Assembly: GCA_008638375.1 (NCBI GenBank)
Contig: CM018031.1
Location: 13,012,062-13,076,061, forward strand
Source: Nyssa sinensis
Lineage: Eukaryota > Streptophyta > Magnoliopsida > Cornales > Nyssaceae
Length of the DNA stretch: 64,000 bases
Reading direction: 5' to 3'
The notes under the pieces were generated by a model, which saw only the letters and a program-made list of their open reading frames with translations, was not told where the DNA came from and searched no databases. Shown here piece by piece: positions 1-11,899 of this stretch. The stretch's first letter is position 1; each line of letters begins with the position of its first letter. Both the position numbers and the translations under genes were made by a program.

Positions 1-1095
1 CATGCCAGTTACTTGTCCCTTGTATGTAGTGTTTAGATCGACCCCGTGATCGACTGGGGTGGGTCACTGTCGAGATACCATTTAATTTTTAAAAGTTTAT
101 TTGTTTATTTATTTTATTAAATTAAATTAAATGTAATTAACACATTTTAAACAACAAATTACATGTATTAAAATAAAAAATATACATGTTAATAAAGAAT
201 TAAAATAGTATTGACCCTTTTACAACATATAATTATATCAAATTTGTTAGGACTTTTGATGTGAGACTAAAAAATATTATTATAAATATTGATCATGTAA
301 TACAAAAACTCATTTATTATTTTACTTTATGTAATCGGAGTACGCGGGTAACTAACCTCAAATCTTAACGAGATTCAAACAATTTCTTTCAAAGTTGTCT
401 CATTAAGAGTGGAGTATGACAATTTAACATTGAACTAGATTAAATTATCATCCTTACTTTACGTACGAGAGACAAGAAACCTCGATGAAATGGAAAGTGC
501 CTATATAACCTCCCTATTGTGTTATGCCTTTAGAGAAGTTATTCACTAGTCCCGTCATAATGATCCCAATAGTTAAATGATAGGTCACATGTGTATTTAT
601 AATATATGGTTAGTGTTATTATTATTATTACTAGTGTGATTATTCATCTAACTCTTGAGACTATGATTCCAAAGACTATCAAATAATTGCTCATGCCTGG
701 ATGCATCTGCTGCAAATTTTGGTAGCTGCTTCTTTATTTTATCGTGACTAAAATTTCTTCTCTGATTAGCTAGGGGTATGCCCCTAAGATGACCTATGAG
801 ATGTAGTTGAGCTCCATTTTATGTGTTCTGTAATCTATATGAATTTTACCTTAACATGCAAAAAATAATAATTCTCATGAATGGCACATATTAAGAAAAA
901 AAAAAAGAACAAATAGAGGAGAGAATTATTTTCCACCTAGGGAGGAAAGTAAAAGAATTTTTAAACTTTCTACTCTTCACTCTGCCAAACACACTTGCTA
1001 ATCACTACTGAAAAACTTTATAATCATGTGTTTCATAGTTTGAGACGTAAAATAAGTGATGTCATATATATAGTTATAATAATATAAAACATACA

Positions 1096-1661
1096 TCATA
1101 TATCAAATTTTAATACACGTTATCTTAAAAAATTTCAATACCACCTTACAATTAGTCTTTTTTTCCTAACTTAGAGTCTTTTTAATAAGTGAAAACACAT
1201 GATCAATTGAGTTTATCTAGACATTGGTGTCCTTAACCCTGGTTTTTCGATCAGAACAATTCATCTTCACCTTGTCCTTACTAAAAAAAAGGGTAGGATC
1301 AACCTACAATATCTATTTTCTTCATCGAAAATGAGAAATCACTCCAAAATCTTCCTGACATGAGCATAAAATTAACAAAACCTAAAATGTCATCTTCCTC
1401 CATAATCAAAATCAACTCTTCTTTTACCAAGTCATGGTTGCCTTCTGTACGTATGAGCTCGTATAATAAATTATAGTGCCACTAGTCATAAAACCAATTA
1501 TTTAATTGCTTGATCCTCCACAATTTCACACCCATGACAATCACAATTTGATGCTAGTAAGGTTTGACGTGCAAATTAGATGAATTAGTGAAATTAAAAC
1601 CACATCAAAAAGTGCATGATAACTTAATTAACACGAAGCCCCAATTAAAAACTTGTGCCTA
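1096..1661. repeat. Segment present only in duplication copy A
   Basis: Copies A and B align on both sides of this stretch, but copy B passes directly from ...aaacatac to ...ttcctgatg near 28774-28786. Part of the segment resembles 26950-27330, which lies just left of copy B: shared phrases include catcttcctcc, caaattag and the spacing between them. It holds no gene I can recognise. Confidence 0.75.
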
Positions 1662-2563
1662 ATCTTCCTGATGGTTGAAAAGGAAGGAGCCAAGTTTAAA
1701 TTAGAGTGAAGGATAAGATCACAGCTAAAAAAAATTTTTTTTTTTTTGGATGACTAGATCATAAGTATTATTACATTATGACATGAGTGGTTTAAATAAG
1801 ACTACGAAGAGTCTAGCGCGCGTAAGCTGATTCAAGATACTCAGTATTACCCAAAAAAAAAAAAAAAAGAGGATTAGATAGGGAGCAAATTTACAGCAAG
1901 AATGGCTGAAATCTTGGTCTATCATGCCTTTAACAAATTAACAGGTTCAAGGGTCATTATTTCCTCATGAATGAAAAGAATTTTGGTATTTTCCTGTTGT
2001 CTGCACAAACTTGATAGGATTATACAGATCTCAAGAGAAAATAATATTATTCTTATTTTCTGTCGACGTGCTGACGCATGTAATGTCTTGCTTAATATGT
2101 GTTAATTATAATTAATTTAATAAATAAAAATTAAATATTTAAATTAGTACTCCTATAAGAGCCCAATCCATTTCATTGTTGTGTCCAAACAGGGGGACGG
2201 AATTAGAAAAGGGATCCTTTGTCTAACTTACCTAATTACGAAACCACATTATCCCGTAGATCTATTTTAATCTAAATTTTCAAACTAATGATGACTAAGT
2301 TGTTAGTTTTTAAGAATGTTAATTTTATGATTAGTTATAATTTTAAAATCAATGATTACAATAGGTTGAGTCCGAATGATGAAATAATTGTAAACTTAAT
2401 GTAATTATTAAGATTAAGCATCCAATTTTGACTTGATCTGGGCCTAATTGCATGAAGTTCATGTCCGAAATGATATTTATAAATAAAAAAAATACGTTAA
2501 AAATAAAATGAAAGAGTTTCAAGTCATAAAATTTGGGTAAAATTTGCTAAAATCTATTATGTT

Positions 2564-2692
2564 GTGTTTGGCACCATGAATTGGAATTGATTAGAATTCA
2601 AGGCAATTAGTTTAAATTTTAGACTAACTTGCCTTTAATTCTAGCCAATTCCATTTTAAAATTCCAAATTATAAGAGTACCGAATGCAGGGT
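2564..2692. mobile_element. Foldback (MITE-like) element
   Basis: The two halves are imperfect inverted repeats: a left arm with ggaattgattagaattcaag is matched in reverse by the right arm around tctagccaattccat. The ends (tttggcac and gtaccgaa) look like hAT-type termini. I could not find a convincing target-site duplication. The same element occurs in copy B near 29692-29815, so it was inserted before the duplication. Confidence 0.55.
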
Positions 2693-4988
2693 TAATGAAA
2701 AATAAAAAAAAATGTTCTAATTGAATCTCTAAAATTCATCCAATTCATTTGTAGACCTAATTTAATCATCAAGCTATTATATATCAATTTGGCTAAAATC
2801 CAAATCTAGTCTAATTAAGATCGATTATGAAACTAGATTACTTTGTCAGCTCAATTTTGAAATTAATTAATTAAACATAACTATATTTGGACCAAACTTG
2901 AGTTTTTGTGGATTTGATATGATTAAGGAGCTATTTTTAAAAGACCGAGGTCTTATTCGAGTGGTGTAAGTATAAATTTTTCATACAATTGACATGAATT
3001 CGATCCCTTTATCTCGTTATTGTATAAAAAAAATGGACAATTTTTAGAAATCCCAAAACTGGCTTTACGTGATCCCTTTTTTCTTTTATATTTTGAATTT
3101 TGTCAGTGAGGTCGACCATCAAGGTGAGTTGGAGTATGCTTATGAAGATGGCTAATTTTCCAAAAAAAAAATAGAAAAAAAAAAAAAAAAAGAATATCCA
3201 ACTAAGAAAAAAAATCCAAACAACTAGCAAACAGTGAAATTTCTTTGTCTAGCAAACAAAACAGAGAAATTTCTTTGTTGGCCGAAAAAGAACCCAAACT
3301 ATATGTATATATGTCAACACTATCACCACACAAACATGCAATATTGCTACAATCGAACAAAAATACACACCAACTTTAAATCTAATCATCTAATCAGACT
3401 AATCTCTGTCTAGCATCAACCTTGCTATCAATGAAGAGGCTCATGTACTCTTCCCATCTACAGTTTCTTTTTATATGAAGAGTTGAGCAAGCTTCTGGAG
3501 TGTGTTGATGTGTGTTGTGATGATCTTTTGGCCCTCGAATATATCGTCTCTACTAGTTCTTTTAGCCTTGCATGCACCACATCGGTTTGTACGTAGCCAT
3601 GGAGTATCAGTTAATGAACTTGAACTAGTCGAGCACTTCAGATTGCTAGGGATATTCAAAATGTTCACAAACTCATCCCAAAGCCAAGCGATTGCCGTTT
3701 GAATCATAATTTGGTTCAGTCGAAATCCTAATTTGGTTCCATTGCACAACTCTTAATCGGATCCAAATACTACAATTTCATTCGTTGCAATCGAAATCCA
3801 TTGCAAAAATTATCTTCATAGTTGGATAATCTGCAATCAAAATCCTAATTTGGTTCTTGTCGATGTGTGTTGCAGGATGCCATGGTTTACGGTTTGGAAC
3901 ATCTTCGATCAACAACCATGAGAGACGACAAAAAGACCTTGAGAGAGACAATCTTCATAAAGAGATTGACATATGACAGATAAATAAGGGTAATTTAGTC
4001 ATAAAAAAAATATAAAATTGTCATATCAACACTATTGGATCTGGGTTCACACAATTAAAAAACTTGAAAACTTTTGGATTTACAATATTTTTTCTTGATC
4101 CTTAAGACATTTATTTTAAGAGACCTTCTAATAATTAATTCTTTTTTTATAGGTAATATGCACACATTTATATCATAACGAAAACTTGAGTCTTTTTTTT
4201 TTTTAATGAAATTAATGTAATATTACAATTCATATATTGGAACTAACTAAAGACTACACAATGGAGTTGCCTATCGAATATAGACCTCGGACAAACAATC
4301 TAGCCAAGCCTAGCTCAGCCCAATTCATGACTGAGTGAAAATAAATACTCACATTATCTTAATAAGATAATGAGAGGAATGTATGAATGACCAATTGGGC
4401 CAGCCCATTGGTTAATGAGAACTTGAGTCCTACACCTCTTATGTTTTTTTCTTAAGGCAGTACGATGGTAGTAATATTCAAAATGGGGGAAATTCAAAAT
4501 CTGAGAATACAATAAAAGGAAATAGCTAATTTTCTCCACCAATTTTTTTCCCTTGTGCTAAAGAGTTTCCGAGACTCTTTAGGCCTATGGGAGACCCAGC
4601 CCAATGACCTTGTAGAAATTGACGTTTTAACCTGGGCAAGTGCCAAGCTTATGCCAGCCCAGCCCAATGACCTTCCCTATGGGAAGTGCCAGTCATCGCC
4701 CACCACCGATGATCCGCACCTTTCAAGCAATTTGACATTTTTAACCGAATTCGGCGAACCATACAATCAAAACTAACGGCCCTCGCTTGACATCATAACC
4801 TTTTCTCAACCGATCACACCAACAGAGCTTTGGATTTATATCAAACACTTTAACCAGACTCTTTTACTCTAGACTAGGACAAGCGAACCGACAACGAAGT
4901 GGTCTGAGGAGAAAAAAAATTGAAAGCGCAGTGCCGAACAGCGAACACCTCACATGGCGCTTTGCGTGCTCGACTTGCAGCGAATCAC

Positions 4989-5038
4989 GAGGTGGAAGTG
5001 GAAGTGGAAGTGGAGGTGGAGGTGGAGGTGGAGTTTCC
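4989..5038 (+). repeat. Hexanucleotide microsatellite (GARGTG)n
   Basis: Eight units of gaagtg or gaggtg in duplication copy A; copy B has six at 32160-32198. It lies about 80 bp upstream of the TATA-like motif of the villin-type promoter. It creates an apparent Glu-Val repeat in one frame, which I do not regard as coding. Confidence 0.85.
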
Positions 5039-5039
5039 C

Positions 5040-5386
5040 TTTTCTTCTTTCTCCAAGCAAAAACAAAAAGCTTCCCCTGGTGGGCCCCTAATTAGCTGGA
5101 CGATAAAGGCAAGCATTATATATCCTTTTCCCTTTCTTTCAAATCTTTTGGGACCTACATCATCTGTTTCTATCTGTCTTTTTACATCTTCCGCTATAAT
5201 TTATTTATTCTTTAAAAATTTTTAAAGTTTGTATTTAATGTCAAAGGAATGACAATATGCTGAGTTTTGTTATCTTTCTCTCCCATCTGTAACGAAATTT
5301 TGAATCTTTCTTTTATACAGACTTTTGCAAAGTTTCAAATCAGTTCATAACTGCTTGAATCTTCAACAATCTTACGCAGAAGTTAG
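5040..5386 (+). promoter_or_regulatory. Orphan duplicate of the villin promoter and 5' UTR exon
   Basis: A TATA-like motif (ttatatat, 5116-5123) is followed by a pyrimidine-rich leader and a good 5' splice site, gttag|gtaag, with GT at 5387. The same arrangement occurs at 32281-32551 upstream of the villin coding exons. Here the block runs into a receptor-kinase half-gene in antisense orientation instead of villin. If active, it would start a plus-strand transcript towards 6500-7500. Promoter activity is inferred from the position of the paralogous copy, not seen. Confidence 0.5.
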
Positions 5387-6428
5387 GTAAGATCTGGTCT
5401 CTTTGTTGGGTCTCGGTTTTCTTTCAAATTTGGTTGTCTTTTTGTTGCTCTTTTGCAAATCATAGACCAAGTGTTCTGTGTTCGACATGCATGTCATAAT
5501 TACATAATCTCTTTTAGTTAGATATAACTTTTTGGCGATGTAATTGCATGAAGGTACCCACACTAGGGGTAAAAAAAAAGATACACGAAGGTAAAGTGAG
5601 CCTGCAATAATTATACATTAAAGTATGAATTTTATATTACAAACTGATGAATTTGGAGCTATGTATTGTTGAGATGAGATTAGTGCACAGGATGCGGATT
5701 GAATGAGTGTGTGTTTGTGTGCCATGTTCCTCTGACTATGCTCTGGAACTACATGTTAGTTATAGGGCATCGGGCATTTTCTAGATAATCCGCATTCATT
5801 TTGGTATTTTTCATTCTTCTTGCAGTTTTTTCATTTTGAATCATATTGCTTCTTCTTATTGGGTTTTGCACATGAAAATACTGTCTTAGCCTACCTCTTG
5901 TATCTTATCAATTAGCTATGAATGCATCAAATCTACTTCTTGCCTTTTGCCGTTGCCACTCATCCATCTAAACATATTGATTAGCTACTCATTCAACGGG
6001 CAATGTTGTAATTGGAAATTGATCATTTGGATATCCACCAGAAAGGAAATCATCCCATTTTTGTTTTTTCGTAGATCTTGAAGGTCCAAGTCCTTCTATC
6101 ATAATGAAGTCATTACCAAACAAGAATTGAGTAATTGTAAACAATAAGAATTTTTACTGAAAATGATGGAGAAAGGGAAAAGGCAAAATGATGTTTTTCT
6201 TAATATCTTGAAATTGATTCTCTGTATGTGTGCTTGCACGTATGTGGCTGTGCACTGTGCAAGTGTTTATTTATGGAGTAGACTGATTTCAAATTCAATG
6301 AAGAAAATAATTAGATTTATGCAAAGTTTGTAAAACACATTGGATTGATTTCATTTCTTTGAAATGTCTTGGTGCCCTTTTCTAGTCAAATATCCGCATC
6401 TCTGACATGGTATTTCCCCGATAAATGA

Positions 6429-7502
6429 TTATTTCCATATAGATGAGTACATATCAAAATTTTCTTCCTTATAATATATGACCGTCCTATTTATTGTAGC
6501 AAATTTTCCGAGATAGTTATTACCGACTGAAAGCCAGTCCAAATCTTTCATGTTCCCGAAACTCATTGGTACGTTTCCTGTGAAATTGTTAGAAGGGATA
6601 TCAAGATCTTGTAACTTTGAAGCATTAGATAATGAAGCTGGAATGGGTCCTGTAAATTGATTTAATCCTAGAACAAGCCGTTGGAGATTTGGAAAAGAAA
6701 GTCCAATGGTGGGTCTGAGATTTCCATAAAAGTGGTTACTTGCTAATGATATGGCTTCCAGAGCAGAAAGATTGTAAAGCGCAGGAGGAAACACACCAGA
6801 AAGATGATTTACTCCCACCCAAAAAAATTTCAAACTTGTCATTTGCGCTACTTTATCAGGAATTTCTCCCTCCAAATTGTTATAGGTTAGTGAAAGCTTC
6901 TGGAGAGATGAAAGGTTTCCTAGCGAAGCTGGGAGCCTTCCTGTAAGATTGTTGTTGTTGAGAGACAATGTCACAAGCTTTGACAAGAACCCAAGCTCAA
7001 AAGGAATTTGTTGTACAAGATGATTGTACCTGAGATCGAGACTGACAAGGTTGGAACAGTGGGACAGATTGGCAGGAAGTCCCCCATCCAGAGAATTATA
7101 GCTCAGGTTCAAGTTTCGAAGCCTTATCAAGTGACCAAATTCTAAGGGGATTCCACCATAGAAGGAATTGTTAGCAAGGTTAATGGACTGAAGGAAGGAG
7201 AGGTTTCCTATGTGTGGTGATATAGTTCCTACGAACATCCTATCATTTAAGTGCAAGCTGGTGACCCTTGGATGTGAGACGCCACAGGTGACTCCAACCC
7301 ATTTACACAATTGGAGAGAGTCATTCCAAGTGGCCAACACTCCCAGAGGATCATCAGTTATTTGGGACTTGAATTCAAGCAATGAAAGTTTATCAGTTTC
7401 ATTCCCAACTTTGACTGCTGAAACTAATAGTGGAACTGACAAGTGCAGGTTTAGGAGAAGGATGCCATACAAGGTTAGGAAGAAGAACAGGCTTGAACTC
7501 AT
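6429..7502 (-). CDS. Truncated LRR receptor kinase: chimeric LRR-only open frame
   Basis: The open frame encodes the N-terminal half of a class XII leucine-rich-repeat receptor kinase of the EFR, Xa21 and At3g47570-like group. From the Met at 7502 it has a hydrophobic signal peptide (SSSLFFFLTLYGILLLNL), the cap motif WNDSLQLCKWVGVTC and about ten plant-type LRRs with LxxNxLxGxIP consensus. Kinase and membrane segments are absent. The LRR series stops at 6500, where duplicated villin-intron DNA begins. The last 23 residues (starting near TINRTVIYYKEEN) and the stop codon come from that DNA. An upstream in-frame Met at 7544 exists, but 7502 places the signal peptide at the N terminus as in the paralogue at 24350. 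There are no internal stops. A secreted LRR protein is possible, and so is a silent fragment. By eye it resembles the paralogue at 24350 strongly over residues 30-340. Confidence 0.8.
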   Translation of the reverse strand: MSSSLFFFLTLYGILLLNLHLSVPLLVSAVKVGNETDKLSLLEFKSQITDDPLGVLATWNDSLQLCKWVGVTCGVSHPRVTSLHLNDRMFVGTISPHIGNLSFLQSINLANNSFYGGIPLEFGHLIRLRNLNLSYNSLDGGLPANLSHCSNLVSLDLRYNHLVQQIPFELGFLSKLVTLSLNNNNLTGRLPASLGNLSSLQKLSLTYNNLEGEIPDKVAQMTSLKFFWVGVNHLSGVFPPALYNLSALEAISLASNHFYGNLRPTIGLSFPNLQRLVLGLNQFTGPIPASLSNASKLQDLDIPSNNFTGNVPMSFGNMKDLDWLSVGNNYLGKFATINRTVIYYKEENFDMYSSIWK

Positions 7503-7544
7503 AATGTGAAGCTGCATTTGGAGGAAGAGAGCAGCAGCTACCAA

Positions 7545-8680
7545 GGAAAGTTGGGATGGGCAGTGGCTGTTGTATGTAAGTAAATATAGGAAACGAACTT
7601 AACGACTTATTCAATGGATATGACTGCTTAATTGTCTAAAATCTCTTACAGTAACATTTTTTTTTGTGGCCTGAAGAAGTCAGAATATCAGTATGACAAG
7701 ATAATGCCGAACAAAAATGTGGTCAAGAATCACACTCGTCAAATTTCTTTAAAACTAAGTAATACGAGAATTACTCATCTAAATAAGAGAAATAGTTCTT
7801 CAAAATTTAAAATTAATATTTTTTTTATAAAAAATTTAACCATAAACACTTATTACATAATATTTATAGAGCTAAAATACTACTATTTTCTTTAGAAAAT
7901 CATAACTCTTATTCTTATCCTAATCTCGATACAATAAAGAATCTTATTTTGAATAAGAAAACAATAAACATAACCAATTTGAGATAAACTCAAATTTTGA
8001 AAAACTAAAAATCCTATAATAACTCTATTACCATATCTATCTTACATCACAAGTAGAACCCATTGATTTTAAACTTTTCTTTTTTCATTAATCAGTTCAG
8101 CTTATCTAAGTTATACTGTGATTGTGTTGCCCAAAATTTCTAATCTAATTGTTGGCTTGATTTTATTTTCCAAACAATTAATTTGGAAATTGTCCTAAAA
8201 TGTTGGAGGATGAATTCTAAGAGGACAAAAGTTCAAAGAAAGCAGTGCAAAGAAAGATTGTTTCTATCCAAACCAGGCTTCATTCTATCATGTGTATTGA
8301 TTTTGAATCCAAATTCTCCTCCACCAATCCTGCATTGCAAAGCGAGCCTTTCAACAGCAAAATCTATGACTTATGTAGCATCCAAATCCGAAATCACATT
8401 CTGGGAGGCTTTACAGAACAACATTGGACATTACTTTTGTAAAAAGTAACTCTTTCTCAGTTTCAAACTTGCATTCTCGTACTTAAACAGTCCGAGCATT
8501 TTACCACTCAATCATGCAATGGCCTCTAACATTCTGGACAACTTATGAAGGTAAGAGAGGCATGGAATGCAGAATCTAATCTATGAAAGAGTATATTTTG
8601 ATTGAAATAAACTCGAAAGCGTAGTGAGATATGCTCTCGATTTTGGCAGCTAAAGTTCATTGTTTGACTTGCCACAAGTA
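7545..8680. other. AT-rich intergenic DNA
   Basis: Upstream of the LRR half-gene and extending to the foldback element. It contains long A/T runs and short open frames (for example 8183-8449) with no recognisable domain. I see no gene here. Confidence 0.6.
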
Positions 8681-8686
8681 AGAAGG

Positions 8687-8815
8687 TATTTGACGAAGGG
8701 GTGGGAGTCAAAATTGTGAATTACACTTGCAATTTTAACAACGAAACTCGTAATAATATTGTCAAAATTACAAGTGCGGCCTGCGATTTTGACTCTCACC
8801 TACTCCGTCAAATAG
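8687..8815. repeat. Near-perfect inverted repeat (foldback)
   Basis: The left arm (8687-8740, starting tatttgacgaagg) and right arm (8760-8815, ending ccgtcaaata) are reverse complements over about 55 bp with few mismatches, around a 19-bp loop. It looks like a small MITE or hairpin-forming element. No target-site duplication was evident. Confidence 0.75.
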
Positions 8816-8820
8816 TCTCT

Positions 8821-9060
8821 AAATTGTCTTAAAAAGTATAAGAAAACTTAATTAATATAACTGTTACTTTTCATTATGTTTTTCGCGATCTTAGTTTTCA
8901 CCTTCTCTGCCAAAAATCCCTAAATTGTGTTGAGAAGTATGGGACAACTTAATTAAAGCCACCCTTACTTTTCATTACGTTTCAAGATATATGACTTGGG
9001 AGAAGTAAATTGTATTGAAAAGTATAGGAACAGCTTTATTAATGTGGCCATTACTTTTCA
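8821..9060. repeat. Three diverged tandem copies of a ~60-bp motif
   Basis: The phrase aaattgtnttnanaagtat followed by cttaatta and ttacttttca recurs three times, starting near 8821, 8922 and 9006. The copies are separated by unrelated spacers and continue directly from the foldback on their left. No coding function is apparent. Confidence 0.6.
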
Positions 9061-11211
9061 AAGTGTAAGAGAGACAGAAGAAAGCTGTCCCGAAAATGTT
9101 GGCCCTCAGATGGAACTCAAAGAGATTACTTATCTAAATCCACTGCAAAGAAATTACTCTATGTTGACTTCTATGTTACTGCAGAACAAATAATGCTCAG
9201 TCTTTCTTTCTTTTTTTAAACTGTAATAATAATGACAATTAATATTATTGGATAATTATCATGATATTGTCACGTTTTTATCAATAATTAAGAAATAAAG
9301 ATACGGAAACGGTACCATATTGAGATGTAGACATCATATTTCAAAAAAAAAGGACATAGATAGTCAAGAACGCATTAAATAAATATATTTTTTCATATCA
9401 TCATATAATAAAATCTTAATATTATTTTATTTAAAATTGACATAAAAATATATAAATCATAAAAATATTATTAAGATATTAAAATAAAAAAAATTAATAA
9501 CCTTTTCAATTAATTATTAATATCTATTATTCAAGTTTCAAAACAAATTTACTAAGAAAAAGAGGAGCAAAAGGGGGGGGGGGAATTTGTCCAAAACATG
9601 TACTAACATGTCTACGTGTATGAAATTTAGAAAAAATAAAAAATTTAAATACTTTTTTTTTTTTGTGTGTCCGACACAAAAATATGAGTCAAAATAAAAT
9701 GTTTGTATTTCATAAATCAATAATACTAAATATTGTAAATTTTTGTATCAAATTTTAAATTTCAAATAATGTAACATAAGATCATTGATCGTGTTTTGGA
9801 TACATAATTTAGCAATTCACCAATAATTTAATAGCACGTCGATCTAGATGCAAAATTTAGTATAAAAATTTTAGACCCGTAACATTACCCCATTTTTTAC
9901 TGGGTCAAAATGTCAAATGATAATGATAATTAAAGTGAAAATATATTGTAGTAGTAGATAATAAAACAGGTTAGCCCGCTCAAAAAACCTCCCCCAGTCA
10001 TCATGCCTGTATTAGGGATTAGCCTGACTTCAGCCTGAGCACATCTCCCTTCATTATCTGATTTCTGTAGTTATAAAGCCAAGTTATTGGGGACCTTGGT
10101 CCCAGATGGTTTGGGTCTTCACACTAACTCTATGTTTAGTGTGGTAAAATGAATATTTTAAAAATATTTATTTTAATTTTTTTATTTAATATTATTAAAA
10201 ATTCATATTTTATAAAATAGACATTTTATTAAAAATTATTTTAAATATTTATTTGACTTAAATGATAAATTTTTATTTCATTTTGTGTCATTTTTATTCA
10301 ATTTTTTTTATTTCATTCCATTCCATGCAATAACTAGTCAATTCCTACATACTAAGCATGAGCTAAAATTCCACATAAAGAACCACAACCTTTTCTAGCA
10401 CTTTGGAGAATTTATATGGGGTGCCATGTTCATAGCAGATGATTTTTATTGTTCACTTGAAAAGACCTAAAACACAACCCGCTTCAATGGTTTCTGGTTT
10501 CTAAAATCCCCTATCAAATTTTAAGGTTGGAATCCTATTCTTTTCTCACCTCACAAACTTTATTATCAAAATAACTAATAACATAAAAAATAATAAAAAT
10601 ATGATAAAAAAAAAATCTTAAAAAAGTAATTTTATATAGTACGATTTATTAATAAATATAAGTATATATAAGGATTAAAAAAATTTATAATATATAAATG
10701 GAAAAGGATTAGGGTGGGATGATCATCCATTGACCCCATTTATGAATATTCTATTAGAAACGTTATAGAACGAGCAAATTGTCATCCCTACTTGTAATAG
10801 TTCTATCAGACCCACTGAGGAGTTCACCTCCAATGAAAAGATGGATACAAGATAAACAAAGACACGAATATCAAACCCTTATTCTTTGAATTGTTGATAC
10901 AGTTGAACATGTGTGTAGTGAAGTATGTGCTCGAGTTAAGGCCTAAGAAATTTGAGAAATGGGTCAAATCTCAATGTTGAGGAAGCTAAAGAGAGCAAAT
11001 ATTTTCAAGGGTTAAATGGATAATCACATTAGTAAATTATTATCATCTAATTATTAGAATCTTTGGAATAGAATTATCTAATATTTTTTCAGTTAAAGAG
11101 AGTTGTAAGTCTAAGGAAGAATTGGCGATCTATTCAGAATTTTATGAGTTTGTTTAAAGATTATACAATTCCACACTCTAGCTTAATGGCAACGAGTGCA
11201 AGAAGTTTAAA
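9061..11211. other. AT-rich intergenic DNA
   Basis: No gene recognised. It holds a run of G at 9576-9585, long A/T tracts near 9640-9665 and 10140-10340, and short open frames without domain signatures. Confidence 0.6.
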
Positions 11212-11711
11212 GGGTAAATTGACTGATCCTTTTTTGAAATTTATAATAATTATGTTTTTTTAAAGTTTTAAAAGATATAGTAATCTTTTTTATTTTATCT
11301 GAAAAATTACAAATTCTTTCTGATTAATTTTTATTAAAATAACAAAATTACTCATTTCATATTTTTTTATACAATTTTATAAATTGACTACTTTTTTCAT
11401 TTTTTTTTCTATTTTCAAATAAATATTGATTAAAACATTAAATTTAATTCTATATGAAATAAAAAAAAATTATTTATTTTAAATATACTTCCATATAAAA
11501 TAAAAAAAAATTCTTTAAAAAAAGTTTAAGAAAACTAGTCAAAATTAAAAAAAATGTAAAAAAAATTTATGAAATGAGTAATTTTATCATTTAAAAAAAA
11601 TTTAATTAGATTATTTATAATTTATCGATAAAAATAAGAAATATGAATATAATTTAAAAAAAAATGGGTGTAATTATAAGAAATCAAGAGAAAGGTTAGC
11701 TTAATTTACCC
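11212..11711. mobile_element. Long foldback MITE-like element, ~500 bp
   Basis: The ends are inverted repeats: gggtaaattgactgatcctt at the left and its imperfect reverse complement ending ttaatttaccc at the right. Inner arms also pair, for example caaaattactcatttcat (left) with atgaaatgagtaattttat (right). Flanks read aagttta on the left and aagtttta on the right, a possible target-site duplication of about 9 bp as made by Mutator-like elements, though imperfect. No transposase is present. Confidence 0.65.
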
Positions 11712-11822
11712 AAGTTTTATAATTGCTGGTAGGCTTATTGGTGAATAGTTTTTTTCCCATTTCTAGGAAAAAGTAATTGTGCTATTTCTATCCTCAATTT
11801 GAAGAACAGTGTTTGTGGCTCA

Positions 11823-11899
11823 AATTTCAATGTCCAGACGAAAGCAGGCCATTGACTGCTATTTCAATGCCTAGATGAAATCAGGCCATTGATTGCTTG
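11823..11899. repeat. Two-copy tandem repeat, ~38-bp unit
   Basis: Atttcaatgtccagacgaaa followed by gcaggccattga is repeated at once as atttcaatgcctagatgaaa followed by tcaggccattga. Surrounding sequence to about 12540 holds no gene I recognise. Confidence 0.7.

Larger units (their letters stand above)
1..6499. repeat. Segmental duplication, copy A: orphan villin 5' region
   Basis: This block is colinear and nearly identical by eye with 27693-33666, which lies directly upstream of the villin start codon. It carries the villin-type promoter, a 5' UTR exon and most of the 5' UTR intron, but no villin coding exon follows. The main differences from copy B are a segment of about 566 bp at 1096-1661 that is missing there, a lost tandem unit of about 70 bp near 4616, and two extra hexamer units at 4989-5038. 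The left edge lies outside the window. The right edge is sharp: both copies share the sequence ending ttattgtag (6499 and 33666), after which copy A continues as antisense receptor-kinase LRR sequence. The small open frames inside (such as 3471-3749, minus) resemble no family I recognise. Confidence 0.93.

Noticed and set aside
3471..3749. 92-codon minus-strand open frame, also present at 30565-30843
   Set aside because: It is preserved in both copies only because the whole block is duplicated. No domain, signal peptide or codon pattern supports a gene, and an opposite-strand frame overlaps it.
4920..5225. Open frame with a Glu-Val repeat
   Set aside because: The repeat is a hexanucleotide microsatellite upstream of a TATA-like motif. 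The copy at 32163 has a different start and length.
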